Below, piece by piece: positions 30,158-40,061 of a stretch of 64,000 nt of DNA. Source of the stretch: Serratia oryzae (GTDB lineage: Bacteria > Pseudomonadota > Gammaproteobacteria > Enterobacterales > Enterobacteriaceae); contig NZ_MOXD01000011.1 in NCBI RefSeq assembly GCF_001976145.1, positions 86,316 to 150,315 of the forward strand, in the 5' to 3' direction. Position numbers and translations under genes: made by a program. How positions within the stretch are numbered: the first letter of the stretch is position 1; each line of letters opens with the position of its first letter. The notes beneath the pieces were generated by a model. It worked only from the letters and a program-made list of their open reading frames with translations, had not been told where the DNA came from and made no database searches.

Positions 30158-30697
30158 ATGAAAAATAGTTTCTATGTTAGCGTTATGACAGTAATGGCTT
30201 TAGGCTTGGCAACAAATGCTTCAGCGGTTGATGGCACTATTACTTTTGAAGGTGTGGTTAACGATACAACCTGTACTTTGGATACCAATAGCCAAAATAT
30301 GTCAGTACTCCTGCCATCGATTACTTCAACAGATTTCACTGGGGCGAATACTGCGGCTAGTTCATCTGCCGTTAAATTCACCCTGAGTGCTACAGGTTGC
30401 GATGTTGGTGCGGTGAGCGCTTCTGTATTGTTTGCTACCGGCGGTAATGTTGATAGCACCAACGGTAACCTGAATAATAGCTTTGCGGGTGGTACTGACG
30501 CACAAATTCGTATTTACAAGGCCGATGGTACTACACCAATTAACCTGGCTAACTACGGTGAATCTGCAAGCAATAAAGGTAATATCGTGAGCGGTAACAC
30601 GACTATTGATTTCTATGCCAACTATTTTAGTAAAAATGCTAAACCTACTGCAGGTGTGCTGAAAACCAGCATCCAGTACAGCATGCAGTATCTGTAA
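30158..30697 (+). CDS. Major fimbrial subunit (type 1-like pilin)
   Basis: This 179-residue pilin has a signal peptide ending ATNASA-VDG, followed by GTITFEGVVNDTTCTL, the first cysteine of the pilin disulfide pair (the second is in SATGCDVG). The C-terminus ends YSMQYL, the beta-zipper with the penultimate tyrosine recognised by the chaperone. It is exported, handed to the chaperone and polymerised through the usher. A hairpin terminator follows at once, so it should be made in excess over the assembly proteins downstream. Confidence 0.92.
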   Translation: MKNSFYVSVMTVMALGLATNASAVDGTITFEGVVNDTTCTLDTNSQNMSVLLPSITSTDFTGANTAASSSAVKFTLSATGCDVGAVSASVLFATGGNVDSTNGNLNNSFAGGTDAQIRIYKADGTTPINLANYGESASNKGNIVSGNTTIDFYANYFSKNAKPTAGVLKTSIQYSMQYL

Positions 30698-30705
30698 TCC
30701 CTGTA

Positions 30706-30729
30706 CCCCGGGGTCATTCCCGGGGTTTT
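30706..30729 (+). terminator. Attenuating hairpin between pilin and chaperone genes
   Basis: CCCCGGG (30706-30712) pairs with CCCGGGG (30719-30725) and is followed by TTTT. Such hairpins after the pilin gene of fimbrial operons limit read-through and set the subunit-to-assembly-protein ratio. Confidence 0.75.
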
Positions 30730-30744
30730 CATAAAGGTTAAATG

Positions 30745-31485
30745 ATGAAGTCTCTTTTTTTTCTTTGTAGCACACTGCTACTGAGTGTTGCTACCTATTT
30801 GTTTTTTCCCAGTATGGCCAATGCTGCCGTATCGATTGATGGCACCCGAATTGTTTATCCTGCTAAAGCAAGCGAAATAACAATAAAAATGGTCAACAAG
30901 GGAAATACGCCCTCATTAATGCAAATTTGGATAGATCGCGGTAACCCGGAAACTCAGCCTTATGATAGTGATGTTGCTTTTGTCATTACACCACCGATCG
31001 TCCGTATAGACCCTAAGAATGGGCAAAGTGTACGTCTGATGTTCACCGGTGAAAAATTACCACAGGATCGTGAAACCCTGTTTTGGTTTAACGCATTGGA
31101 AATTCCGCCAGTGAGTGCCGATCAGGATAAAAGTTCGTTGCAGATTGCCGTACGGTCTCGTTTAAAATTATTCTATCGTCCAGCCGGATTAGCGGGTGAT
31201 GCGGCGAGTGCGCCAAACCTAGTGAAATGGCATATTGTCCCCACGGCGAAAGGTGGGTATGTACTACGAGGGCAAAATCCGACGCCGTATTACGTGACCT
31301 ACAGCAAATTGAATTTACAGACTAGTGGACAACATTACGATCTAGGTAATGGAATGATTGCTCCTTTATCAAGTGAGGAATTCAGCATTAAAGGTATGCA
31401 GAGTTATTCTAAAGGTGCTCAGCTTATTTATCGTCCTATGAGTGACTATGGCGTTGGCGCTGAAAACAAAACAACTGTTCATTGA
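30745..31485 (+). CDS. Periplasmic fimbrial chaperone (PapD/FimC family), operon copy
   Basis: This 246-residue chaperone has a signal peptide ending SMANA-AVSIDGTRIVYPAKASEITIKMVNKG. Blocks RIDPKNGQSVRLMFTGEKLPQDRETLFWFNALEIPP and RSRLKLFYRPAGL include the conserved Arg and Lys that anchor the subunit carboxylate. It should serve the pilin and usher of its own operon. ATG 30745 gives better spacing to AAAGG (30733-30737) than the adjacent ATG at 30742. Its paralogue lies at 25134, before the adhesin. Confidence 0.9.
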   Translation: MKSLFFLCSTLLLSVATYLFFPSMANAAVSIDGTRIVYPAKASEITIKMVNKGNTPSLMQIWIDRGNPETQPYDSDVAFVITPPIVRIDPKNGQSVRLMFTGEKLPQDRETLFWFNALEIPPVSADQDKSSLQIAVRSRLKLFYRPAGLAGDAASAPNLVKWHIVPTAKGGYVLRGQNPTPYYVTYSKLNLQTSGQHYDLGNGMIAPLSSEEFSIKGMQSYSKGAQLIYRPMSDYGVGAENKTTVH

Positions 31486-31536
31486 TAATTGAAGATAGGT
31501 ATATCAGGTATGTGTGGTCAGGTAAGAGAGACTTCG

Positions 31537-34104
31537 ATGGATCGTGGTAATAAAATTTCTTTTACAAGAATATCGCCTCTTATCGTTTGGCTTACGCTTT
31601 GCTCATCATGCTTAACCTATGCAGTGACAACTGTTTCTGCTATTGCTGATGATGATCTTTCTACACGTTTCAATACGGATTTTTTGGTTAATAGTAACGG
31701 TGTTCCGTTAGACTTGTCTGCTTTTGAACGCGGTAATCCTGTTAATTCCGGTAACTATCGGTTAGATATTTATATCAATACAAAATCTATCGGAATACAG
31801 CAAATCACCATTGGTAAAGATGAACATAATGAAACACACTATTGTTTCCAAATGGCTGGCATTGAGCGATTAGGCATTGATTTTGATAAGTTGCCTAATA
31901 GAGAGCACTATGATCCGCAAGGGAAAGAGTGTGTGGATATTAAGAAATTGATTCCTGACAGTAGCATTGATTTTGAGCAGTCTAAGCTGAAGCTGAATGT
32001 CAGCATTCCACAAGCCTATATGCAGCAGTTTGATAATAATTATATTCCCCCAGAGAAAGCAGATTCCGGTGTGACTGCGGCATTTATCGATTATAACGCT
32101 AATGCTTGGCGTGCATTAACTCAGGGGAATATCCACACACAATATTATTTAGGGATTAATACTGGCTTTAATCTGGCAAATTGGCGCTTGCGCCATAATG
32201 GGTATTACAACCATACCATCGGTTCTATGGGCGATCAGCGGAAATATACAGCGATCAGCAGTTACTTGCAGCGTGATAGCGCTGTGCTGAGAGCTCAGTT
32301 GACGCTTGGACAGTATTATACCGCCCCCGATTTGTTCGACAGTGTGTCTTACAGTGGGATCCAATTGGCTTCCGATGAGCGCATGTTACCTGACTCCCAA
32401 CGAGGTTTTGCGCCAACAATACGTGGCACTGCAGAGAGCAATGCGAAGGTCACCATACGCCAAGGTGGCAATGTTCTTTATGAAACCAGCGTATCACCGG
32501 GACCGTTCATGATCGACAAGCTGTATGGCAGTGGTTACGCCGGTGATATGGAAGTGACTGTCACCGAGGCTGATGGACGTAAGCGTACTTTTGTTGTGCC
32601 GTTTGCCACAGTGCCGCAGTTATTACGGCCAAGCGTCGCGCGTTTCAATGTCGTGCTAGGGAAATATCGTGACGATCGCTTGAATAAGACACCAGAATTC
32701 TTTCAAGGAACTTATCAGCGTGGGATATCTAACCTGCTGACGGCGTACAGCGGAGCTATTGTATCTCAAGACTATCAGGCTATGCAGGCCGGTCTGGCAT
32801 TGAGTACCACGTTGGGTGCCTTTGCCGTAGATGCAACGCAATCCCATGCCGTTATCCCTGCGTTGACAACCGAAGGTTCTCAACAGGCGCGCGGGCAGAG
32901 TTATCGTTTCACCTACAGTAAGCTGCTGGAAACGACCCAAACCAACTTTACGGTGGCGAGTTATCGTTTCTCAAGCAAGAACTACTACAGCTTTAGCGAC
33001 TATGCACAGAGTGCAGGCAGAGCGGATAATGGTATGCCCGCGCCTTCTCGCCAGCGCAGCCGCGTACAGGCGAACGTCAGCCAGAACTTAGGGGAAGATT
33101 TTGGTAGCTTTTACTTGAGCGGATCGATTCAGAACTACTGGAACGCCGATCAGGGCAGGGATATGACGTATCAGTTGGGGTACTCCAACGCCTTTGGTTG
33201 GGGCGGTTTTAACCTATCTGCAGGACGTAGTCGCTCTGCATACGGCGCAAGTGAAACGCAGTACATGCTGAATTTCTCGCTACCTCTGGGGCGTAGCGCA
33301 AGTTCCCCTCATTTGAATACGTCGCTGACGCGCAGCACTCAGGGAGGATGGAGTGCGCAAAGCGGCATTTCTGGTTCATTAGGTGAAGAAAATCAGGTCA
33401 GTTACGCGGCCTACGCCAGCCGATATTATAACGGCAATGTTAATAGCTATGGTGGAAACACACAATACCGTACGGATAAGGCAATACTGACAGGCAGCGT
33501 CAGCAACGGTAGCGGATACTCGCAATATGGGTTGGGTACCAGTGGGAGCATGGTGATACATCCTGGTGGTGTTACGCTGAGCCAGGTACAGGGTGAAACC
33601 AAAGCCGTCATTTCAGCACGTGGTGCCAGTGGTGCTGCGTTACTTAACAATAAAGGTGTTTACATTGACACCCATGGCTATGCAATTGCTGCTGGTTTAA
33701 CACCTTACAGAGAAAATACGGTCGCACTTGATTCCAAAAATATTGCAGACCAGGTGGAACTGAAAGTCACAGAGCAGAAAACGGCTCCCCAGTACGGGGC
33801 GGTCGTTATGCTTGATTACCCGACGGTGAAAGGCTACCCGTTGTTATTGGTTGTGCGTGATGAGACGGGGAATCACCTTCCTTTAGGGGCCGAAGTTTTC
33901 GACCAACAGGGTAATAGCACAACATTTGTTGGCCAAGGAAGTCGGGTATTCCTGCGTGCTACCGAGTCGCATGGGCGTGTACGTATCCAATGGGGGCAAA
34001 GTGCCGATCGTCAATGTCTGGCGGATTATGTTTTGCCAGAAGGGGTTGCGAAGGAAAAAACCAATATGGTGCACTTGACGGCCATCTGCAAACGCCTAGG
34101 TTAA
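31537..34104 (+). CDS. Outer membrane fimbrial usher (FimD/PapC family)
   Basis: This roughly 855-residue usher forms the outer-membrane pore through which pilus subunits are assembled. After a signal peptide (about residues 1-35) comes the N-terminal chaperone-binding domain (FNTDFLVNSNGVPLDLSAFERGN), the beta-barrel with plug, and the C-terminal domains ending in the paired cysteines of CLADYVLPEG ... TAICK. ATG 31537 with AAGAGAGA upstream is preferred; in-frame starts at 31489 and 31510 are also open and would add an unlikely leader. It closes the pilin-chaperone-usher operon; no adhesin follows it. Confidence 0.92.
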   Translation: MDRGNKISFTRISPLIVWLTLCSSCLTYAVTTVSAIADDDLSTRFNTDFLVNSNGVPLDLSAFERGNPVNSGNYRLDIYINTKSIGIQQITIGKDEHNETHYCFQMAGIERLGIDFDKLPNREHYDPQGKECVDIKKLIPDSSIDFEQSKLKLNVSIPQAYMQQFDNNYIPPEKADSGVTAAFIDYNANAWRALTQGNIHTQYYLGINTGFNLANWRLRHNGYYNHTIGSMGDQRKYTAISSYLQRDSAVLRAQLTLGQYYTAPDLFDSVSYSGIQLASDERMLPDSQRGFAPTIRGTAESNAKVTIRQGGNVLYETSVSPGPFMIDKLYGSGYAGDMEVTVTEADGRKRTFVVPFATVPQLLRPSVARFNVVLGKYRDDRLNKTPEFFQGTYQRGISNLLTAYSGAIVSQDYQAMQAGLALSTTLGAFAVDATQSHAVIPALTTEGSQQARGQSYRFTYSKLLETTQTNFTVASYRFSSKNYYSFSDYAQSAGRADNGMPAPSRQRSRVQANVSQNLGEDFGSFYLSGSIQNYWNADQGRDMTYQLGYSNAFGWGGFNLSAGRSRSAYGASETQYMLNFSLPLGRSASSPHLNTSLTRSTQGGWSAQSGISGSLGEENQVSYAAYASRYYNGNVNSYGGNTQYRTDKAILTGSVSNGSGYSQYGLGTSGSMVIHPGGVTLSQVQGETKAVISARGASGAALLNNKGVYIDTHGYAIAAGLTPYRENTVALDSKNIADQVELKVTEQKTAPQYGAVVMLDYPTVKGYPLLLVVRDETGNHLPLGAEVFDQQGNSTTFVGQGSRVFLRATESHGRVRIQWGQSADRQCLADYVLPEGVAKEKTNMVHLTAICKRLG

Positions 34105-34119
34105 CAACGAGGCTGATGA

Positions 34120-34239
34120 CTTTGTTCTTACGCTGGCAGAGGTTTTATTGGCGGAATGGCGCAGGCGCTGACCAGCCTATGCTATCGAGAAAGTGCCAAA
34201 CAAATCACCTTACAACTGAATATCAGCGTCAGTAAATAA
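34120..34239 (+). pseudogene. Possible remnant of a coding gene after the usher
   Basis: In the frame of 34141 a short reading, GFIGGMAQALTSLCYRESAK and onward to ITLQLNISVSK, ends at a stop at 34237-34239. It has no start codon of its own near the front and no ribosome site. The composition looks protein-like, so it may be the tail of a lost gene, perhaps the subunit or adhesin that once followed the usher. I could not assign a family. Confidence 0.25.
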
Positions 34240-34306
34240 ATTAACTTGGCATTGATCATGACAATCCAGAGGCTATCTCCTGATGGTGCAGAAGTCTCTT
34301 ATTGGG

Positions 34307-34506
34307 CATGCCAAAAATAATTCGAGTTGCGTGTAGGTAGCAATTGAATGGATCCCCAGGAGCTTACTCAATTAAGTGACTGGGGTGAGTGACAAATCTG
34401 CGCAAGCAGATTTGAACGCTGCTTGCAGCGGCCCCGAAGGGGCGAGGCCCAATATGGGCCGAGTAACGCAGCCAACACCCAAGCAACTTGAAGTATGAAA
34501 GTTATA
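34307..34506. repeat. ERIC element with an inserted hairpin train
   Basis: The left end (CCAAAAATAATTCGAGTTGC) is degenerate, and the right end reads GCAACTTGAAGTATGAAAG. The ERIC core CCCCAGGAGCTTAC/AAGTGACTGGGG lies at 34353-34388. After it, four hairpins stand in a row: AAATCTGC/GCAGATTT, CGCTGC/GCAGCG, CCCC/GGGG and GGCCC/GGGCC (34393-34460). It separates the usher from the second regulator. Confidence 0.8.
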
Positions 34507-34628
34507 ACATCAAGTCTATTTTAAATGCACGTGGGGAGGGGGCGTGTTGGTTAAATTTTTTTGGGGCTGCAGTGTTTGCCTTTTTTTAAAACGGAGGCTA
34601 TAGGTGAGAATTATCAAAGGGGATTGGG

Positions 34629-35315
34629 TTGAATATTGAGATGGAGCTTTCTGCTTTTAAAACATGGTGTCCTAATAATATCGTTATTTTTGACAAAAAT
34701 GTATTTTCAAGGGGTGCGATTGTCGATACGGTAAGCGAAATTCATCCTGTGAGTAATATTCTATGCTTTGACTGTATCATTGAGGCATTGGATTTCACCA
34801 TGCAGGAGTGCGATCTTAAGGTATCCTCATTGATTATTGTCGATTTTTCCGGTGATAAGAATTCACCATTATTTTTCTTTAGTGCGATGAGTGCCTATTT
34901 TTCACATAACCGGCATCGTAATTTAAAAGTGCTGATATATACTTCTATTGAAGATCGTTTTTTTATCTCTGCAATGGCGAAGTCTATATTCGGCGGTATT
35001 GTTCTTAAGAGTGAATCCATTTTGTCAATGAAGCGAGTGCTTTGCTCTTTGAATCATGATAGCCGAGTGGTATTAAGTGAGAGGGTCAGTGGTTTATTAC
35101 TGGATTATCGTGTACCTAATGTATCCTATAATGAACTTCAGGGATATTTCTCTGAGATCGGCGAACATCGGTTGATACAGAGCTCGCGCAGAATTGGCAG
35201 TAAATATAAAACATTTTATTCAAGAAGATACAATACAATCGCCAAAATAGGTTTTAAAAGTGTCAAACAGTATTACCTCTATATTTCGAAAATTATTGGT
35301 GAACTGTCTGAATGA
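34629..35315 (+). CDS. RcsB/LuxR-type transcriptional regulator, copy 2
   Basis: This 228-residue paralogue of the regulator at 29053 has the same design: receiver-like domain with FDKN, LIIVDFSGD (likely phospho-acceptor Asp), LIYTS and GGIVLKSES, then a LuxR-type helix-turn-helix SKYKTFYSRRYNTIAKIGFK. The TTG start at 34629 is supported by AAAGGGG (34616-34622) six bases upstream; the ATG at 34641 has no comparable site. It is the last gene of the AT-rich island. It probably binds the RcsAB-like boxes, alone, with its paralogue or with chromosomal RcsB. Confidence 0.78.
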   Translation: MNIEMELSAFKTWCPNNIVIFDKNVFSRGAIVDTVSEIHPVSNILCFDCIIEALDFTMQECDLKVSSLIIVDFSGDKNSPLFFFSAMSAYFSHNRHRNLKVLIYTSIEDRFFISAMAKSIFGGIVLKSESILSMKRVLCSLNHDSRVVLSERVSGLLLDYRVPNVSYNELQGYFSEIGEHRLIQSSRRIGSKYKTFYSRRYNTIAKIGFKSVKQYYLYISKIIGELSE

Positions 35316-35464
35316 AAACGAGGGAGAAACAGGGCGTGTAGGGGGATAACAGCGTTCAAGGTTCTGTCTGGGCATTCGTTGTTCACTGGTAAACCATTTT
35401 TCTGTCACCTAGCTTCCTACGTTCCGTTACAATCGCCTTTTCAGATCTTTTAGGTGAATTTAAC

Positions 35465-36325
35465 GTGTGGCTTCTGATTATTACCACCATTTTGTGGGCT
35501 TTTTCTTTCAGCCTGATCGGCGAATATCTGGCAGGCCACGTCGATAGCTGGTTTTCGGTGCTAATGCGCGTCGGGTTGGCGGCATTGGTGTTCCTGCCGT
35601 TCCTGCGCTGGCGCAATATCCCACTGAAAGTGATCCTGCTATATATGCTGGTGGGGGCGTGCCAGCTCGGCATTATGTACCTGCTTAGCTTCCGCGCTTT
35701 TTTGTACCTGACGGTGCAGGAATTCCTGCTGTTCACCGTGCTGACGCCGCTGTATATCACGCTGATTTATGATCTGATCAGCGGCCGCCGTCTGCGCTGG
35801 GGGTATCTGTTCAGCGCGCTGCTGGCGGTGCTGGGAGCGGCAATCATCCGTTACCATCAGTTGAGCGAGCATTTCTGGTTTGGGCTGTTGTTGGTGCAGG
35901 CGGCGAATATCAGTTTTGCTATCGGCATGGTGGGGTACAAGCGGCTGATGGAAGTGCACCCGTTGCCGCAGCACACCGCATTTTCCTGGTTCTACCTGGG
36001 AGCGCTGGCGGTGGCGGTAATCGCCTGGTACCTGTGGGGCAACCCGAACCAACTGCCAACGACCCACCTGCAATGGGGGATCCTGGTGTGGCTGGGCGTG
36101 GTGGCTTCTGGGTTGGGTTACTTTATGTGGAACTACGGCGCAACGCAGGTGGATGCCGGCACGCTCGGCATTATGAACAACATGCATGTGCCCGCCGGGC
36201 TGCTGGTTAATCTGGCGATCTGGCAGCAGCAGCCGCACTGGACCAGCTTTATCATCGGCGGCGCGGTGATTGTGGCTTCGCTGTGGGTGCATCGCCGCTG
36301 GGTGGCTCCGCAGGCCACCCAGTGA
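35465..36325 (+). CDS. bioP: Biotin transporter BioP (YigM, EamA/DMT family)
   Basis: This 286-residue integral membrane protein has about ten hydrophobic helices in two EamA repeats. It matches E. coli YigM in length and in blocks such as LIITTILWAFSFS, LLFTVLTPLYITLIYD and GTLGIMNNMHVPAGLLVNLA; YigM imports biotin across the inner membrane. The start is GTG at 35465. It is convergent with metR, the same neighbour as in E. coli, which supports the assignment. Confidence 0.88.
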   Translation: MWLLIITTILWAFSFSLIGEYLAGHVDSWFSVLMRVGLAALVFLPFLRWRNIPLKVILLYMLVGACQLGIMYLLSFRAFLYLTVQEFLLFTVLTPLYITLIYDLISGRRLRWGYLFSALLAVLGAAIIRYHQLSEHFWFGLLLVQAANISFAIGMVGYKRLMEVHPLPQHTAFSWFYLGALAVAVIAWYLWGNPNQLPTTHLQWGILVWLGVVASGLGYFMWNYGATQVDAGTLGIMNNMHVPAGLLVNLAIWQQQPHWTSFIIGGAVIVASLWVHRRWVAPQATQ

Positions 36326-36329
36326 TGGC

Positions 36330-37280
36330 TTAAAGCTGGGGAGCCAGCGGTTTGACGTTGATAAAGCCCGCACCGGGGCGGGCGGCATCGCGCACGAACG
36401 GCAGATGTTCGCAGGCGTGCTGACGAGCGGAGCGGATAAAGGCTTCAATCACCGCCTGGCGCTGTTCGCCGTCACGCACGGCGGCATATAACCGGCTCCA
36501 CAGGCCGTCGCCCAGGGTTTTGGTCACCACCAGGCCCTGGCGTTCAAAACTTTCCACCACCCAGTGCGGCAACGCGGCAATCCCCATGCGTGCCGACACC
36601 ATCTGAATCAACAGCAGCGTGTTATCGACACTTTTCAACGTTGGGCTGACGCCTGCCGGTTGCAGAAAATGCCGCCAGATATCCAGCCGCTGGCGCTGTA
36701 CCGGGTAAATCATCAGCGTTTCATCGCACAAATCTTCTGGTTCAATGCGCGGTTTGTTGGCCTGAGGATGATCGGGGGCCAGCACCAGCCGCACCTCAAA
36801 ATCGAACATCGGTGAATAGTGCAGCCCGCTGCGCGGCAGGATATCTGAGGTTAGCACCACATCCAGTTCACCCTGTTGTAGAGCGGGCTGTGGATCAAAG
36901 GTGACGCCTGATTTGAAATCCATCACCACCTGCGGCCAGCTCTGATGGAAGCTGTCCAGTGCCGGGGTGAGCCACTGAATGCAACTGTGGCACTCAATGG
37001 CAATACGCAGCGTGGCCTGATGCGGTTCGTGGCAGGCTTGCAGCGCCTGCTGGACCTGTGGCAACACCCGCTCAGCCAACTGCAGCAGGATCTCGCCCTG
37101 TGCGCTAAAGCGCAGTGGCTGGCTTTTACGAACGAACAGCTTAAAGCCCAAACGCTGTTCCAGATCGCTGAACTGATGCGAAAGGGCCGATTGTGTCTGA
37201 TGAAGTTGCGCGGCAGCGGCGGCCAGCGAGCCGGTATTGCGCAATGCCTGCAACGTCCTTAGGTGTTTCAGTTCGATCAT
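36330..37280 (-). CDS. metR: LysR-type methionine regulator MetR
   Basis: This 316-residue LysR-type activator controls metE and other methionine genes, with homocysteine as co-effector. The N-terminal winged helix reads [23 protein letters not shown] ... [20 protein letters not shown], followed by a periplasmic-binding-like effector domain. It is divergent from metE, as in other enterobacteria, and the 105-base gap carries MetJ-type boxes and a degenerate MetR half-site (GTGAACAAATTG, near 37301). Confidence 0.93.
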   Translation of the reverse strand: MIELKHLRTLQALRNTGSLAAAAAQLHQTQSALSHQFSDLEQRLGFKLFVRKSQPLRFSAQGEILLQLAERVLPQVQQALQACHEPHQATLRIAIECHSCIQWLTPALDSFHQSWPQVVMDFKSGVTFDPQPALQQGELDVVLTSDILPRSGLHYSPMFDFEVRLVLAPDHPQANKPRIEPEDLCDETLMIYPVQRQRLDIWRHFLQPAGVSPTLKSVDNTLLLIQMVSARMGIAALPHWVVESFERQGLVVTKTLGDGLWSRLYAAVRDGEQRQAVIEAFIRSARQHACEHLPFVRDAARPGAGFINVKPLAPQL

Positions 37281-37344
37281 GAGAGTCCTTCACAGTGACA
37301 GTGAACAAATTGCGCTTGTGGTTGATACAGTACCTGCGGATTAT

Positions 37345-37368
37345 GGATGTGTAAACATCTGGATGGCT
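37345..37368 (+). promoter_or_regulatory. Tandem MetJ boxes before metE
   Basis: Three consecutive octamers, GGATGTGT, AAACATCT and GGATGGCT, resemble the met box AGACGTCT (5, 6 and 5 of 8 matches). MetJ binds such tandem arrays with SAM as co-repressor. They end 17 bases before the metE ATG. Confidence 0.55.
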
Positions 37369-37385
37369 AAATGGGGAATACGACG

Positions 37386-39662
37386 ATGACAGTTCTGAAT
37401 CACACACTGGGTTTTCCACGCGTTGGTCTGCGTCGCGAACTGAAAAAAGCGCAGGAAAGTTACTGGGCAGGCAATTCAACGCAGGAAGAACTGCTGGCGG
37501 TTGGCCGCGAGCTGCGGGCTCGCCACTGGCAACAACAACAGCAAGCCGGGGTGGATTTGGTGCCGGTTGGCGATTTCGCCTGGTACGATCACGTGCTGAC
37601 CACCAGCCTGCTGCTGGGCAACGTCCCGGCACGTCACCAGAATAAAGATGGTTCCATCGACTTGGATACGCTGTTCCGTATCGGCCGTGGCCGTGCACCG
37701 ACCGGTGAGCCGGCGGCAGCGGCAGAAATGACCAAATGGTTTAACACCAACTATCACTACATGGTGCCTGAGTTTACTCAAGGCCAGCAGTTCACACTGG
37801 GCTGGACCCAACTGCTGGATGAAGTTGACGAAGCGCTGGCGCTGGGCCACCAGGTAAAACCGGTGCTGCTGGGGCCGGTAACCTATCTGTGGCTGGGCAA
37901 AGTGAAAGGCGAAGCGTTCGATCGCCTGTCACTGCTGAACGATATTCTGCCGGTGTATCAGCAAGTGCTGGCGGAACTGGCTAAGCGCGGTATTGAGTGG
38001 GTGCAGATCGATGAACCCGCGTTGGTGCTGGAATTGCCGCAGGCCTGGCTGGATGCTTTTAAACCGGCTTACGCGGCGCTGCAAGGCCAGGTTAAGCTGC
38101 TGCTGACCACCTATTTTGACAGTGTGGGCCACAACCTCGACACCATTCGTGCTTTACCGGTGCAGGGGCTGCATGTGGATCTGGTGGCAGGCCAGGATGA
38201 TATTGCCGTACTGAACAACGCGCTGCCAAAAGAGTGGCTGCTTTCGCTGGGGGTGATCAACGGCCGCAACGTGTGGCGTGCCGATCTGAGCAGTTGGTTC
38301 ACCCGCCTGCAACCGCTGGTGAACAGCCGCCCACTGTGGATTGCCAGCTCTTGTTCGCTGCTGCACAGCCCGATCGATCTGAGTGTGGAAACTCGCCTGG
38401 ATGAAGAGGTGAAAAGCTGGTTTGCCTTTGCTTTGCAAAAATGTGCGGAACTGGCGTTGCTGAGTGCGGCCTTGAATGCACCAGGAGCCAGCAAGCAGGC
38501 CGAACTGGATACCTACAGCGCGCCGATCCGCGCTCGCCGCCAGTCCAGCCGTGTGCATAATGCGCAGGTGGAACAGCGCCTTGCCGCCATCAGCGCCAAA
38601 GACAGCGAGCGCCAGAGCCCTTATCAACAGCGTGCTCAGGCCCAGCGCGACCGCTTCAACCTGCCCGCCTGGCCCACCACCACCATTGGTTCCTTCCCGC
38701 AAACCACCGAGATCCGCGGCCTGCGTCTCGATTTCAAACAGGGCCGCCTGGACGGTAAAAATTACCGCACCAGCATCGGTGAGCACATCAAGCAGGCGAT
38801 CGCTGAACAGGAACGGTTAGGGTTGGACGTGCTGGTGCACGGCGAAGCCGAGCGTAACGACATGGTGGAATACTTCGGCGAAAACCTCGACGGCTTTGTA
38901 TTCACGCAAAACGGCTGGGTGCAGAGCTACGGTTCGCGCTGTGTGAAACCGCCGGTAATTATCGGTGATATCAGCCGCCCGCAGGCGATTACCGTTGAGT
39001 GGGCCAAGTTTGCCCAGTCGCTGACCAGCAAACCGGTAAAAGGCATGTTGACCGGCCCGGTGACGATTCTTTGCTGGTCGTTCCCACGTGAAGACGTAAC
39101 GCGCGAAGTGATTGCCAAGCAGATCGCGCTGGCGCTGCGTGACGAAGTGGCGGATTTGCAGCAAGCCGGCATCGGCATCATCCAGATCGACGAACCGGCA
39201 TTACGTGAAGGCTTGCCGCTGCGCCGCTCGGATTGGGCTGCCTACCTGAACTGGGCGGTGGATGCCTTTAAACTGAACGCCGCCGTGGCGCAGGATGATA
39301 CCCAGATCCACACCCACATGTGTTACTGCGAGTTCAACGACATCATGGATTCGATCGCGGCGTTGGATGCGGATGTGATCACTATCGAAACCTCACGTTC
39401 CGATATGGATCTGCTGGAAGCTTTCAAAGAGTTCGAATATCCGAACGAAATCGGGCCGGGGGTGTACGACATCCATTCACCGAACGTGCCGAGCGTGGAG
39501 TGGATCGAGGCGCTGCTGCGCAAAGCGGCGCAGAACATCCCGGCAGAGCGCCTGTGGGTTAACCCGGACTGCGGCCTGAAAACCCGTGGCTGGCCGGAAA
39601 CCCGGCAGTCGCTGGCCAACATGGTGCTGGCGGCCCAGCGGCTGCGTGAACCGCAAGCCTAA
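37386..39662 (+). CDS. metE: Cobalamin-independent methionine synthase MetE
   Basis: This 758-residue enzyme transfers a methyl group from 5-methyltetrahydropteroyltri-glutamate to homocysteine, the last step of methionine synthesis without B12. It has two TIM-barrel domains; the C-terminal one carries the zinc ligands H644, C646, E668 and C729, all visible in HTHMCYC, IETSRSD and [14 protein letters not shown] 37386 ([14 protein letters not shown]) agrees with the family; ATG 37371 would add five residues. It is divergent from metR. A hairpin terminator follows at 39692. Confidence 0.97.
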   Translation: MTVLNHTLGFPRVGLRRELKKAQESYWAGNSTQEELLAVGRELRARHWQQQQQAGVDLVPVGDFAWYDHVLTTSLLLGNVPARHQNKDGSIDLDTLFRIGRGRAPTGEPAAAAEMTKWFNTNYHYMVPEFTQGQQFTLGWTQLLDEVDEALALGHQVKPVLLGPVTYLWLGKVKGEAFDRLSLLNDILPVYQQVLAELAKRGIEWVQIDEPALVLELPQAWLDAFKPAYAALQGQVKLLLTTYFDSVGHNLDTIRALPVQGLHVDLVAGQDDIAVLNNALPKEWLLSLGVINGRNVWRADLSSWFTRLQPLVNSRPLWIASSCSLLHSPIDLSVETRLDEEVKSWFAFALQKCAELALLSAALNAPGASKQAELDTYSAPIRARRQSSRVHNAQVEQRLAAISAKDSERQSPYQQRAQAQRDRFNLPAWPTTTIGSFPQTTEIRGLRLDFKQGRLDGKNYRTSIGEHIKQAIAEQERLGLDVLVHGEAERNDMVEYFGENLDGFVFTQNGWVQSYGSRCVKPPVIIGDISRPQAITVEWAKFAQSLTSKPVKGMLTGPVTILCWSFPREDVTREVIAKQIALALRDEVADLQQAGIGIIQIDEPALREGLPLRRSDWAAYLNWAVDAFKLNAAVAQDDTQIHTHMCYCEFNDIMDSIAALDADVITIETSRSDMDLLEAFKEFEYPNEIGPGVYDIHSPNVPSVEWIEALLRKAAQNIPAERLWVNPDCGLKTRGWPETRQSLANMVLAAQRLREPQA

Positions 39663-39691
39663 TCCTCAATGATGTACTAGAGAGTTTTTCC

Positions 39692-39713
39692 AAGGGCGCT
39701 TCGGTGCCCTTTT
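39692..39713 (+). terminator. Terminator of metE
   Basis: AAGGGCGC (39692-39699) pairs with GTGCCCTT (39704-39711) around a stable TTCG tetraloop, with one G-T pair, then a short T-run. Confidence 0.8.
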
Positions 39714-39722
39714 GCTGTTTAG

Positions 39723-39980
39723 AACGGCAATACGCGCGAAAACTCCCCGGAAGGCGCGTTCCCCAAGGTTGCGTTACAAAAACGGCAATTGGTGCTGAAA
39801 AATGGCGAGGTAAAATTCAATGGCAGTGGTGGCAATCACACGTTTCAATTTCAAAGCGGCCCCTACCTATATGAATGCCAGGTAACGGTGTTAGGTATCC
39901 GTGATAGTCCGCCGGGTGTGCTGCTGGTGTATAAAAGTGGGACATTAATCGTGCAACAGCCGGTGCTCAAAGTGCAATAG
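39723..39980 (+). pseudogene. Remnant coding frame after metE
   Basis: A frame of 85 codons opens after a stop at 39720 and runs to 39980 with protein-like content (ENSPEGAFPKVALQKRQLVL, then FQSGPYLYECQVTVLG). No ATG or ribosome site precedes it; the only candidate start is TTG 39789. It looks like the C-terminal part of a gene whose front was lost, or of a very diverged small protein. No family recognised. Confidence 0.4.
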
Positions 39981-40036
39981 CGTTACTGAGTGCAGGTGTC
40001 ATATCAAGCGCATGTGAGGTAGCACCACAAAGTAAA

Positions 40037-40058
40037 TCAGGGGCGAAGGTGCCCCTGA
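40037..40058 (-). terminator. Hairpin after dlh
   Basis: TCAGGGGC (40037-40044) pairs with GCCCCTGA (40051-40058). It lies just beyond the minus-strand dlh stop, with a weak T-rich stretch after it on that strand. Confidence 0.6.
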
Positions 40059-40061
40059 CAA

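Noticed and set aside
34603-34616. RcsAB-like site before the second regulator (TGAGAATTATCAAA)
   Set aside because: Only about 9 of 14 positions agree and it overlaps the ribosome site, so I do not count it with the others.
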